From Martinezella calliandrae (GTDB taxonomy: Bacteria; Pseudomonadota; Alphaproteobacteria; Rhizobiales; Rhizobiaceae): a DNA stretch of 59,237 bases. Where the stretch lies: assembly GCF_030272695.1 (NCBI RefSeq), contig NZ_JARFYN010000042.1, forward strand, positions 1 to 59,237. The letters run 5' to 3'. Under the pieces are notes generated by a model. It made no database searches. It saw nothing but the letters and a program-made list of their open reading frames with translations, and was not told the DNA's origin. This document shows positions 42,403 to 50,947 of this stretch, piece after piece (the stretch's first letter is position 1; each line of letters starts with the position of its first letter). Made by a program: the position numbers and the translations under genes.

Positions 42403-43446
42403 CTAGAAAAGCTTGTCCGGAATCCAGCTCGCAGTCGCCGCATCGCTGGTGCTGAAAGCCGGGATCTTCTGTGCCAGTTCCTCGATCGTCTTGACGCCGG
42501 CGGCACGCAGGCTTTCCTGTGTGAGCAAAGTCGGCTTGACCGTAATCTGATGAGGTATCTCCTCGCCCGCGATCTGAAGCGCGGCGGCGCGAACTGAAAC
42601 CGCGCCGACGACGGCCGGATTGGTGGCGACAGTTGCGACCCACGGGCTGCCGGGCTCGGTGATCTCCTGAATGTCGGCGGTTGAGACGTCGGCGGAATAA
42701 ATCTTCAGCTTGCCCGCGACACCGAGGTCGCCGGCGGCGAGTTTCACGCCGCGCGCGAACTCGTCATAAGGTGCAAAGACGACGCTGATATCGGGGTTGG
42801 CGGTCAGCGCGGCTTTGGCCTGGTCGGCGGTCGAGGTCGCTGTCGTGTCGTTGACGACCCCGAAATGGGCTTTCTCGACCACGCCGGAATTGTCTGATTT
42901 GAACTTTTCCCAGACTTCGTTGCGGCGATCGAGTGGCGCGAAGCCAGCGACATAGACGTATCCGGCGTTGAAGACTTTCCCGTTCTCCTTGACGGCCTGC
43001 GCCAGTGCCTGCTCTGCGATCTGGTGATCGCTCTGCTCCACCTGCGGAATTTCGGGATTGTTGAGATTGACATCGAACGCCACGACCTTGATGCCCTTAT
43101 CCAGCGCCTGCTGCACGACATCGCTAAGCGATTCCGGCAGGCCGTGATCGACGACGATGCCGGCGACTCCCAAATTGATTGCCTGCAGGATCTGCTCGCG
43201 CTGCTCGGCGGCATCCTGTCTTCCGGGGAAGACGCGCAGATCGATATCGAGCGCCTTGGCCTGCGCTTCGGCGCCCGCCTGGTAAGCCTGAAAGAAGTCG
43301 CCGGCGGAGATGTAGCTGATCAGTGCCACCTTCACGTCGCCCTTATCGAAGGGAGCCGGCGCTCCCGAAAGGCCGCCTGCAAAGGCGACCTGCACTGCGA
43401 AAAATGGAATGGCGGTGCTCAAGGCCAGCCGTGCAAGAGAAGTCAT
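42403..43446 (-). CDS. CUT2-type ABC substrate-binding protein, system 1
   Basis: 347 residues from ATG 43446 (AGAGGAA upstream). Sec signal peptide (about 1-23, ending V-A-F-A), then a periplasmic-binding-protein type I fold like ribose/xylose binders: V-K-V-A-L-I-S-Y, Q-A-I-N-L-G-V-A-G-I-V-V-D-H-G and V-V-A-F-D-V-N-L. Divergent from its presumed ATPase-permease pair (43643-46206) and cotranscribed with the DszC-like enzyme. By fold a sugar binder; by context it may bind an organosulfur compound. Confidence 0.87.
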   Translation of the reverse strand: MTSLARLALSTAIPFFAVQVAFAGGLSGAPAPFDKGDVKVALISYISAGDFFQAYQAGAEAQAKALDIDLRVFPGRQDAAEQREQILQAINLGVAGIVVDHGLPESLSDVVQQALDKGIKVVAFDVNLNNPEIPQVEQSDHQIAEQALAQAVKENGKVFNAGYVYVAGFAPLDRRNEVWEKFKSDNSGVVEKAHFGVVNDTTATSTADQAKAALTANPDISVVFAPYDEFARGVKLAAGDLGVAGKLKIYSADVSTADIQEITEPGSPWVATVATNPAVVGAVSVRAAALQIAGEEIPHQITVKPTLLTQESLRAAGVKTIEELAQKIPAFSTSDAATASWIPDKLF

Positions 43447-43507
43447 CGTTGCGTTCCTCTGATGATTTGGAGCCGCCGCTTTGGACCCCAGGTCCTCACG
43501 GCACATA

Positions 43508-43518
43508 ATTTATTAGAT
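43508..43518 (-). promoter_or_regulatory. AT-rich element shared by transporter promoters, copy 1
   Basis: Read on the minus strand: ATCTAATAAAT, in the divergent region between the system 1 binding protein and ATPase genes. The system 2 promoter has ATCTGATAAAT (46271-46281); the sfnB-like promoter has a related TATCTAGATA (39679-39688). Possible common regulator site. Confidence 0.4.
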
Positions 43519-43642
43519 ATAAACTCTATGTTTTTAGTAGATTGATTTGTGCAATTTTCGGGGCTGACGGAGATTCTTTATTCCGTCCCAACGACTGCCC
43601 GGCAAAGGCTTACCTGGAAGATCGGCCATCTGAAGGGCCAAT

Positions 43643-45160
43643 ATGGCGCCCACCAAACTGAGACAGGCGCGATCCATGCCACTTCTTTCCATTGAGAACC
43701 TGACCCATCGCTTCGGTTCGACCGTGGCACTCGCCGGTGCCGATCTTTTGCTGGAGCGTGGCGAGATCGTCGCCTTAATGGGCGCAAACGGCGCGGGCAA
43801 ATCGACGCTGGTGAAAATCCTCTCAGGCGTGCTGACGGCCGATGGCGGCACCATCACGCTGGATGGGCGCATGTTTGTTCCGAAAACGCCAGCCGAAGCG
43901 GCAAGAGCCGGCATAGCAACCCTGCATCAATCGACCGACATAATCGGCGCGGCCGGCATGAGCGTCGCGGATGCCCTGCTCCTCCACCGCTTCGCTGATC
44001 GCAGCACGCCCTTTTTTGTATCGCGTGCCGGTCTGCGCCACGAGGCGCAAGCGGTCCTTGCATCAGTCGGATTTTGCTTGCCGCTCGATCGCGACTTCGG
44101 CAATCTCTCGGCCGCCGACAGGCAGCTTGTCGCCATTGCCCGCGCAATCGCCAAACGGGCGAATCTCTTGATCCTAGACGAGCCAACAGCAAGCCTTTCC
44201 GGGGAAGAAAGCAGGCGGCTTTTCGATGTCCTCCTGCGGTTACGCGGCCAGGGGCTTGCGGTCCTCTACATCTCCCATCGCACTGCCGATCTCGAAGCCA
44301 TAGCAGACCGCGCGCTCGTTATGCGCGGCGGATGCATCGTCGGCAATTTCAGCCGACCGATCGATTTTCCGCACGCGGTCGAGACGATGATCGGGCGCAG
44401 TCTGCAAGCAGCGCGACCGGCCGGTGGTCGCATCGCCGGCCCCGTCATTCTTGAAATGAGCGGCATCCAGCTGTTGCCTGCAAGCGCACCTTTCGATTTG
44501 ACATTGCGCGAGGGCGAGGTCGTTGCCATCACTGGCGTCCTCGGCGCCGGCAAGAGCCGCCTGCTTTCCGCGATCTTTGGACTACTGCCGCTTGCCCGCG
44601 GGCACATGAGACTGGGTGGGCTGCCTTACGCGCCACGCTCGCCAGCCGAGGCGCTTGCTGCTGGCGTTTCGATGGCGGGCGAGGATCGCCACCGCTCTTC
44701 GTTGATGCCTGTTGGTTGGCCGGGTAGCACGATCGCCGCGACCATCAGCCTGCCGCACTTGGCAAAATGGTACCGCCACGGATTCCTCTTCGGCAATCGC
44801 GAAGGCAACGAAGCGAGCAGGGCGATCGCCCGCCTCGGCATCAAAGCATCTGGTCCTTTCGCCTCAATCTGGAGTCTGTCCGGCGGCAACCAGCAGAAGT
44901 CCGTGATCGCGCGCTGGGAAGCGGAGCCAGGCCCATTGCTGTTGCTCGACGAACCCTTCCAGGGCGTCGATGTCGGCGCCCGTCACGACATCATCGAAGC
45001 GATCCGCGCCCGCAAAGACCGCGCGACCCTGATCGCCACCTCGGATCCAGAGGAGGCGCACGAGGTCGCCGACCGCATCCTGACCTTCGATCGGCATTCA
45101 CTGTCGACGAGCGCGGAGCACAAATCGCCAAATCCGACCATCCAGGAAACCTATGCATGA
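43643..45160 (+). CDS. CUT2-type ABC ATPase (two nucleotide-binding domains), system 1
   Basis: 505 residues. ATG 43643 (GAAGGG upstream) preferred; ATG 43676 also possible. Domain 1: Walker A G-A-N-G-A-G-K-S-T-L near 48, Walker B L-I-L-D-E-P-T-A-S-L, signature L-S-A-A-D-R-Q. Domain 2: G-V-L-G-A-G-K-S-R-L near 300, L-S-G-G-N-Q-Q-K and L-L-L-D-E-P-F-Q-G-V-D. Layout as in RbsA/XylG. Couples to the permease at 45157 by an ATGA overlap. Confidence 0.92.
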   Translation: MAPTKLRQARSMPLLSIENLTHRFGSTVALAGADLLLERGEIVALMGANGAGKSTLVKILSGVLTADGGTITLDGRMFVPKTPAEAARAGIATLHQSTDIIGAAGMSVADALLLHRFADRSTPFFVSRAGLRHEAQAVLASVGFCLPLDRDFGNLSAADRQLVAIARAIAKRANLLILDEPTASLSGEESRRLFDVLLRLRGQGLAVLYISHRTADLEAIADRALVMRGGCIVGNFSRPIDFPHAVETMIGRSLQAARPAGGRIAGPVILEMSGIQLLPASAPFDLTLREGEVVAITGVLGAGKSRLLSAIFGLLPLARGHMRLGGLPYAPRSPAEALAAGVSMAGEDRHRSSLMPVGWPGSTIAATISLPHLAKWYRHGFLFGNREGNEASRAIARLGIKASGPFASIWSLSGGNQQKSVIARWEAEPGPLLLLDEPFQGVDVGARHDIIEAIRARKDRATLIATSDPEEAHEVADRILTFDRHSLSTSAEHKSPNPTIQETYA

Positions 45161-46206
45161 CCACCATTGACGACGACGTCCTTGCGGTAGCCCCGACCGA
45201 AACGCCAACGGCTGGCAGACACAACACGGCGGGAACGCTCTTGCGCTCGGGCGCTGTCTTCCTCCTGCTGGCGCTGATGCTGATCGGCTTCACGATCGCT
45301 GAACCGGCGTTCATGAATATCGCCAACCTGATGAGCATTCTGCAGGCCGTCTCCGTCGTCGCGATCCTCGGCGCGGGCGTAACCGTGACACTTGCCGTCG
45401 GCGGCTTCGATCTGTCGATCGGCGCGGTCGCCGCCTCCAGCGTCATGGCGGCGAGCTATGCCATGATCGTCTGGCATCTCGATGCGGCCGCAACGGTGCC
45501 GCTGGTCCTTGCCTTCGGTGCAGCGGTCGGGCTGATCAACGCCTTCCTCATCGTGCGCCTCAAAGTTCCGGATCTTCTGGCGACGCTGGCCATGATGTTC
45601 CTGCTCTCAGGTCTGCAGCTCATTCCAACTGCCGGCCGGTCGATATCCGCCGGCCTTATTTTGCCCGATGGCTCCAAGGCCACCGGCGCATACGACCCCG
45701 CCTTCCTGCTGATCGGCCGATACAGCCTCTTTGGCACGCTGCCTGTTTCCGTCGTGGTGATGATTGTCGTCGCAATCCTTCTCCACGTCCTGACTGAGCG
45801 CACCCGCATCGGCCGCCTGCTGTTTGCGACCGGCGGCAACGAAGTTGCAACGCGGCTTGCCGGGGCCTCCACCGCGCGACTGAGAACGCTCGCCTACGTC
45901 ATATCAGCGGTGCTGGCCTCGATCGGTGGCATCGTCATTGCGGCCCGCGTCGGACGTGGCGATGTCTCATCCGGTGGCTCGCTGTTGATGGATTCCGTTG
46001 CCGCAGCTCTCATCGGCTTTGCCGTCCTGAACCTGCGCCGTCCAAACGTGCTCGGCACTGTCGTAGGCGCTGTCTTCGTCGGCGTGTTGCTGAATGGGCT
46101 GACGATGCTGAATGCGCCCTACTACACGCAGGACTTCGTCAAGGGCGCAGTGCTCGTTGGCGCACTGGCCCTAACCTACGGCTTAGGCCGTAACAGCGAC
46201 CGCTGA
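45157..46206 (+). CDS. CUT2-type ABC permease, system 1
   Basis: 349 residues from ATG 45157 overlapping the ATPase stop. RbsC-like, 8-10 TMs, with the conserved V-G-G-F-D-L-S-I-G-A segment near 88 and G-G-N-E-V-A-T-R-L-A-G cytoplasmic loop near 228. A single permease gene is present, so it likely forms a homodimer. Partner ATPase is upstream; binding protein is divergent. Confidence 0.92.
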   Translation: MTTIDDDVLAVAPTETPTAGRHNTAGTLLRSGAVFLLLALMLIGFTIAEPAFMNIANLMSILQAVSVVAILGAGVTVTLAVGGFDLSIGAVAASSVMAASYAMIVWHLDAAATVPLVLAFGAAVGLINAFLIVRLKVPDLLATLAMMFLLSGLQLIPTAGRSISAGLILPDGSKATGAYDPAFLLIGRYSLFGTLPVSVVVMIVVAILLHVLTERTRIGRLLFATGGNEVATRLAGASTARLRTLAYVISAVLASIGGIVIAARVGRGDVSSGGSLLMDSVAAALIGFAVLNLRRPNVLGTVVGAVFVGVLLNGLTMLNAPYYTQDFVKGAVLVGALALTYGLGRNSDR

Positions 46207-46270
46207 GGCGCAATCAACCCTCTCGAAATTTTCCCGCCGAAGCTTGGTTTTGGAATAACGTTCCTCTTTT

Positions 46271-46281
46271 ATCTGATAAAT
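46271..46281 (+). promoter_or_regulatory. AT-rich element shared by transporter promoters, copy 2
   Basis: ATCTGATAAAT, about 40 bp upstream of the system 2 binding-protein start; matches ATCTAATAAAT in the system 1 promoter (10 of 11). Surrounding 46255-46300 is strongly AT-rich and should hold the promoter. Confidence 0.4.
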
Positions 46282-46321
46282 CTATATATTTTATGTGGTA
46301 ATTGAAACGAGAGGGACGTTT

Positions 46322-47329
46322 ATGACTGAGAAAACTTTATCCGGCCTCGGACGCCGGGATATCCTGAAGCTCGCGGCTGTTGCCGGCGCGACGGTTGCCG
46401 GAGTCGGCATTTCCTCGACCGGTGCCGCTTTTGCCGACGATGGGCTTTCGCTGAAGGGCAAGCGCATAGCCATCAGCGCCACGGGCACCGATCATTATTT
46501 CGATCTCCAGGCCTACAATGCCCAGATCGCCGAAGTTAAACGGCTAGGCGGCGAACCGATCGCCGTCGATGCCGGGCGCAACGACGGTAAGCTGATTGCC
46601 CAGCTGCAGACGCTTATCGCGCAGAAACCCGATGCCCTTGTACAGATTCTCGGCACGCTCAGCGTCATCGACCCGTGGTTGAAAAGGGCGCGCGACGCCG
46701 GCATCCCCGTGCTGACGGTCGACGTCGGCTCGACCAACTCGCTCAACAACACGACGTCCGACAACTGGGGGATCGGCAAGGACCTTGCCCTCCAACTCGT
46801 CTCCGATATCGGTGGCGAAGGCAATATCGTCGTCTTCAACGGCTTCTACGGCGTGACACCCTGCGCCATTCGCTACGACCAGTTGGTGAACGTCATCAAG
46901 TACTTCCCGAAGGTGAAGATCCTACAGCCAGAACTGCGGGACGTCATTCCGAACACGGTACAGGACGCCTTCACGCAGATCACCGCCATCCTGAACAAAT
47001 ATCCGGAGAAAGGCTCGATCCAGGCGGTCTGGTCCGCCTGGGATATTCCGCAGCTTGGCGCCACACAGGCGATCGTCGCCACTGGCCGCAATGAAATACG
47101 CACTTACGGCGTCGACGGCAGCCCGGAGGTCCTCCAGCTGATCGCCGATCCCAAGTCGCCGGCAGGGGCAGATGCCGCCCAGCAGCCCGCCGAGATCGGC
47201 CGCACGGCGATCCAGAACGTCGCAAAGCTGCTCGCCGGCCAGACGTTGCCGCGCGAAACCTATGTTCCCGCGCTTCTCGCCAACAAGGAAAATGTCGGCG
47301 AGATCGCAAAGAGGCTCGGCATCGGCTGA
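46322..47329 (+). CDS. CUT2-type ABC substrate-binding protein with Tat signal, system 2
   Basis: 335 residues from ATG 46322 (AGAGGG 9 bp upstream). Signal L-G-R-R-D-I-L-K-L-A-A-V-A-G-A has a twin arginine, so export may be by Tat, less common for sugar binders. PBP type I fold: K-R-I-A-I-S-A-T-G, P-D-A-L-V-Q-I-L-G-T-L, G-I-P-V-L-T-V-D-V-G-S. Only distantly similar to the system 1 binder. First gene of a five-gene operon ending in a flavin monooxygenase. Confidence 0.88.
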   Translation: MTEKTLSGLGRRDILKLAAVAGATVAGVGISSTGAAFADDGLSLKGKRIAISATGTDHYFDLQAYNAQIAEVKRLGGEPIAVDAGRNDGKLIAQLQTLIAQKPDALVQILGTLSVIDPWLKRARDAGIPVLTVDVGSTNSLNNTTSDNWGIGKDLALQLVSDIGGEGNIVVFNGFYGVTPCAIRYDQLVNVIKYFPKVKILQPELRDVIPNTVQDAFTQITAILNKYPEKGSIQAVWSAWDIPQLGATQAIVATGRNEIRTYGVDGSPEVLQLIADPKSPAGADAAQQPAEIGRTAIQNVAKLLAGQTLPRETYVPALLANKENVGEIAKRLGIG

Positions 47330-47338
47330 TGTCTTACA

Positions 47339-47362
47339 GCGATGCGGCATTGGCCGCATCGC
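47339..47362 (+). terminator. Intergenic hairpin between binding-protein and ATPase genes
   Basis: Perfect 10-bp stem GCGATGCGGC / GCCGCATCGC with loop ATTG, 9 bp after the binding-protein stop. Such hairpins commonly partially terminate or stabilise RNA so the binding protein is made in excess over the membrane parts. Confidence 0.65.
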
Positions 47363-47386
47363 TTCCTTGCCAATGAGAGCCAGCTT

Positions 47387-48925
47387 ATGACCGTTTCCGC
47401 CAATATGCAGGAAGAGCACATCATCCGCTTCGAGAACATCGTGAAGCGCTTCGGTGGCGCACAGGCCTTGGCCAGCGCATCGCTGGAGGTGCGTCGGGGG
47501 ACTGTTCATGGTCTTGTCGGCCAGAACGGCGCGGGCAAATCCACGCTGATAAAGATCCTCGCCGGCCTACATCGACCGGATGGCGGGCATATCAGGATCG
47601 AGGGTCGATCGTTCGATCGGCTGACACCGCATCTGTGCGAGGAGCGCGGCATTCACTTCATTCATCAGGACCGTTTGCTGGTCCCGAATTTCACCGTCGG
47701 CGAGTCCTTGTTTCTGGGCCAGGAGACGCGGTTTGCCGGCACCCCGTTTCTTAACCGCCGCGCCATGCAGCGGCGCGCCGAAGAACTGCTGGCGAATTAT
47801 TTCAGCGTCGAGTTGCCGAGGAATGCGCTGATCGGTGAACTCTCTACCGCCGAGAGGCAGATCGTCCAGATCACCCGCGCATTGCTGCGCGGGCCAAAGG
47901 TGCTGGTCTTCGATGAGCCCACGGCTGCGCTTGTTCGGCCAGAGGCCGAAGCTCTTTTCCGCCTGATCCGTCGTCTTCGCGACGAAGGCGTGACCATCAT
48001 CTACATTTCACATTATCTGAACGAGATCGAGCAGCTCTGCGACCATGTCACCGTGCTCCGCAACGGGCACACGGTCGCTTCCCTGCCGATCGGCGAAACC
48101 TCGGCTCAGGCGATGGCCGGCCTGATGATCGAGCGCGATATCGCGGAGATGTTCCCCAAACGCCGGGTCGAGCTTGGCGAGGAGATCCTGAACGTTCACG
48201 GTCTGTCCGCGCCGAACCGGTACGAGGGGGTTAATTTCTCCCTGAAGCGTGGGGAGGTGCTCGGCCTCACGGGCCTTCTCGGCTCCGGTGCGAAGGATCT
48301 GATGCGCACGCTGTTCGGGCTGGAGCCGGCTGGCTCCGGTGAAATCAACATCGCCAGAAAGGCGGTGAAGCTGCGTGATCCCGCCAGAGCTGTCGCCCAG
48401 AAGCTTGCTCTCGTTCCCGAGGACCGACGCGGCCACGGCGTCAGCCTCGACCTCAGTGTATCGGAAAACATCACGCTTCCGAACCTTGGCCGTTACACGC
48501 GATTCGGCTTTCTCGACGGTAAACGGGAACGCTCGGACACAGGCGAACTGATCAGGCGGCTGGGGATAAAGACATCGGGGCGCGATGCTCTGGTCCGCAC
48601 ACTTTCCGGCGGCAACCAGCAGAAGGTCGCGATTGCCAAGTGGCTCGGCCGCCAATCGGAAATCTATCTGCTCGACGAGCCGACCGTCGGCATCGATATC
48701 GGCTCCAAGATCGAAATCTATACGCTGATTGGCGAACTGGCTGCCCGAGGCGCCGGCGTCATCATTCTTTCCTCGGACCTGCTGGAATTGGTTGGCATCA
48801 CTGACCGGATACTGGTCTTTTTCCGCGGGCGACTGATCCGCGAGATCTTGTCCTCCGAGACCACGACCGACGAAGTGTTGTCCATCTCCACCGGTGTTTC
48901 AGAAGGATTGCGCCGTGTCAGCTGA
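47387..48925 (+). CDS. CUT2-type ABC ATPase (two nucleotide-binding domains), system 2
   Basis: 512 residues from ATG 47387. Domain 1: G-Q-N-G-A-G-K-S-T-L (Walker A), L-V-F-D-E-P-T-A-A-L (Walker B), degenerate signature L-S-T-A-E-R-Q. Domain 2 has a degenerate Walker A, G-L-L-G-S-G-A-K-D-L, but good L-S-G-G-N-Q-Q-K and L-L-D-E-P-T-V-G-I-D, the usual asymmetry of the RbsA/MglA class. Overlaps the next permease gene by 11 bp. Confidence 0.92.
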   Translation: MTVSANMQEEHIIRFENIVKRFGGAQALASASLEVRRGTVHGLVGQNGAGKSTLIKILAGLHRPDGGHIRIEGRSFDRLTPHLCEERGIHFIHQDRLLVPNFTVGESLFLGQETRFAGTPFLNRRAMQRRAEELLANYFSVELPRNALIGELSTAERQIVQITRALLRGPKVLVFDEPTAALVRPEAEALFRLIRRLRDEGVTIIYISHYLNEIEQLCDHVTVLRNGHTVASLPIGETSAQAMAGLMIERDIAEMFPKRRVELGEEILNVHGLSAPNRYEGVNFSLKRGEVLGLTGLLGSGAKDLMRTLFGLEPAGSGEINIARKAVKLRDPARAVAQKLALVPEDRRGHGVSLDLSVSENITLPNLGRYTRFGFLDGKRERSDTGELIRRLGIKTSGRDALVRTLSGGNQQKVAIAKWLGRQSEIYLLDEPTVGIDIGSKIEIYTLIGELAARGAGVIILSSDLLELVGITDRILVFFRGRLIREILSSETTTDEVLSISTGVSEGLRRVS

Positions 48926-49934
48926 TGCTCAAATTGCTCCCCTGCCAGAGGCTTCTTCCGACCAGGTATCTGCGCCGAGCGGAAAGGCAGCGGTCGCCGT
49001 CCTCCGCTTCGGATCCTTGCTCGCCTTCGCAGCGATCCTTGCTTTGTTTTGCCTGACGGCGCCGTATTTCCTGTCCGTCGGCAATATCGGCAACGTCCTC
49101 GGGCAATCGGCAATTTCGGGCGTGCTGGCGATCGGCCTGACTGTCGTCCTGATCGCGGGCGGATCGAATGTCGTCACCGGCGGAATAGACCTGTCGCTGG
49201 CGGCGAATATGGGTTTGAGCGCCGCGGTCTATGCCACGCTGATCAAGCTCGGCTTCTCAGATGTCGTGGCAGCTGGCGGCGCTCTTGCCACCGGGCTTAC
49301 AATCGGCGCGGCAAACGCCGCGGCCGTCGTCCTTGCGGGTATCGTGCCTTTGCTGGCCACGCTGGCGGTGATGAACGTCGTCGCTGGTCTCGAACTCGTC
49401 CTCACGCAAAATACTGTACTGCCCGCCTCGACGGATTTTCTGACGTTCGTTTCGAATTCCGACGGCCTCGGCATCCCGATCCTCGCCTACGTGCTGCTCG
49501 GCTTTGCGCTCATCGCAACAGCCATCGTACAATATACGCCTCTCGGGCTGCGTCTCTATGCGGTCGGCGAGTTTCCGGCGGCGGCGCGAGCGGCCGGCCT
49601 GCCACTCAAGCGGTTGCTTGCCGGAGCCTTCATCGGCAGTGGTCTCTGCGGTGGATTCGCCGGAATATTGTCCGTCGCCTATCTCAGCGGCAGCACCACC
49701 GGCTCCGGTGAAGCGCTGCTCCCGGTCGTCGTCATCGCCCTGCTCGGCGCGGTATTTTCCCGTCGCTTGCTGCCGACCGTTCCCGGGACATTGCTATCGG
49801 CGCTTGTCGTCGGCTTCTTCGCCAACGGCTTCCAGCTCCTGAATCTACCGAGCACGCTCGTAAGCGGTGTCCAGGGCGTTCTCATCCTACTCGTCGTCTC
49901 TGCCACGACATTGCTGCGCAAACAGGAGATATGA
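48915..49934 (+). CDS. CUT2-type ABC permease A, system 2
   Basis: 339 residues from GTG 48915 (GAAGGA 7 bp upstream, within the ATPase 3' end). RbsC-like: T-G-G-I-D-L-S-L-A-A-N near 90, Y-A-V-G-E-F-P-A-A-A-R-A-A-G near 218. Ends in ATGA overlap with permease B. Paired with permease B to form a heterodimer. Confidence 0.9.
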   Translation: MSADAQIAPLPEASSDQVSAPSGKAAVAVLRFGSLLAFAAILALFCLTAPYFLSVGNIGNVLGQSAISGVLAIGLTVVLIAGGSNVVTGGIDLSLAANMGLSAAVYATLIKLGFSDVVAAGGALATGLTIGAANAAAVVLAGIVPLLATLAVMNVVAGLELVLTQNTVLPASTDFLTFVSNSDGLGIPILAYVLLGFALIATAIVQYTPLGLRLYAVGEFPAAARAAGLPLKRLLAGAFIGSGLCGGFAGILSVAYLSGSTTGSGEALLPVVVIALLGAVFSRRLLPTVPGTLLSALVVGFFANGFQLLNLPSTLVSGVQGVLILLVVSATTLLRKQEI

Positions 49935-50914
49935 TGATGTCCGTCTTGCCCGCTGCTGGGGGAACCGGCGCCAACCTCGCGCGCTACAGCTTGATCCTGG
50001 CACTCATCGTGGTTCTGTTGACCTTCTCGATCGTGACACCGACTTTTCTGACGGTGGCCAATCTGCAGAGCATCCTCGTCAACAATTTCACGCTGCTCGC
50101 CATCGTCTCGATTGCCATGACCTTCGCCGTTGCGGCCGGCGGTATAGACTTGTCGGTCGGCACCGCTGTCGATTTCGCAAGCTTCGCCTTCGTCTCTCTC
50201 GTACTAGCCGGACAGCCGGTGGTTCTGGCCGGTCTGGCGGGGCTTGCCGCAGGAGCTCTCGTCGGCCTCTTCAATGCGCTCTTGATCTCCGCCGTCGGCG
50301 TAACGCCCTTCCTGGCAACGCTCGGCACCTTGTTCATCGGGCGCAGCATCCAGCAATTGCTGACCGATGGTGGCAATCCCGTTTATCTGCCGCCCTCAGG
50401 CGTTCCGGCCGCATTTCGCTTCCTTGGACATGGGACGATCGGCAATGTGCCGGTGTCGCTTGCGGTGGCCGGTCTAGTTATAGCGGCGGCGGCACTCGTG
50501 CTTGCCTGGACCCGCTTCGGGCGGGTGGTGTTCTCTATCGGTATCCAGCCGAGCCTCGTTCGCTATTCCGGCATCGGGCTCCGGCTTCCCGTCGCTGTGA
50601 CTTTCGTCCTGGCAGGCTTGATCGCAGCCGTCGCGGGGCTTCTGCTAACGGCAACGATCACCGTCTACATCCCCTCCTCGGGAAACGCCTTCCTCCTGAA
50701 CGCCATCGGTGCGACCTTCATCGGCACCACCCTTTCACCACTCGGCCGGCCCAATGTCCCCGGCACAGTTCTCGGCGTCCTGCTCCTCAGCATCGTCGCC
50801 AACGGTCTGCTGTTGACCGGCCTCAATTTTTACTGGCAGCAAGTCGGCACAGGTACGCTGATATTTGCCGTCCTCGCTCTCAGCTTCATCAACAGGAAAA
50901 CCGTCGGCGCGTGA
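49931..50914 (+). CDS. CUT2-type ABC permease B, system 2
   Basis: 327 residues from ATG 49931. RbsC-like: A-A-G-G-I-D-L-S-V-G-T-A-V near 73, S-I-G-I-Q-P-S-L-V-R-Y-S-G near 200. Follows permease A with a 4-bp overlap and precedes the monooxygenase gene by 33 bp. Confidence 0.9.
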   Translation: MMMSVLPAAGGTGANLARYSLILALIVVLLTFSIVTPTFLTVANLQSILVNNFTLLAIVSIAMTFAVAAGGIDLSVGTAVDFASFAFVSLVLAGQPVVLAGLAGLAAGALVGLFNALLISAVGVTPFLATLGTLFIGRSIQQLLTDGGNPVYLPPSGVPAAFRFLGHGTIGNVPVSLAVAGLVIAAAALVLAWTRFGRVVFSIGIQPSLVRYSGIGLRLPVAVTFVLAGLIAAVAGLLLTATITVYIPSSGNAFLLNAIGATFIGTTLSPLGRPNVPGTVLGVLLLSIVANGLLLTGLNFYWQQVGTGTLIFAVLALSFINRKTVGA

Positions 50915-50947
50915 ACCCTCAGCACCGACAGACCCAGGAATCATCAC

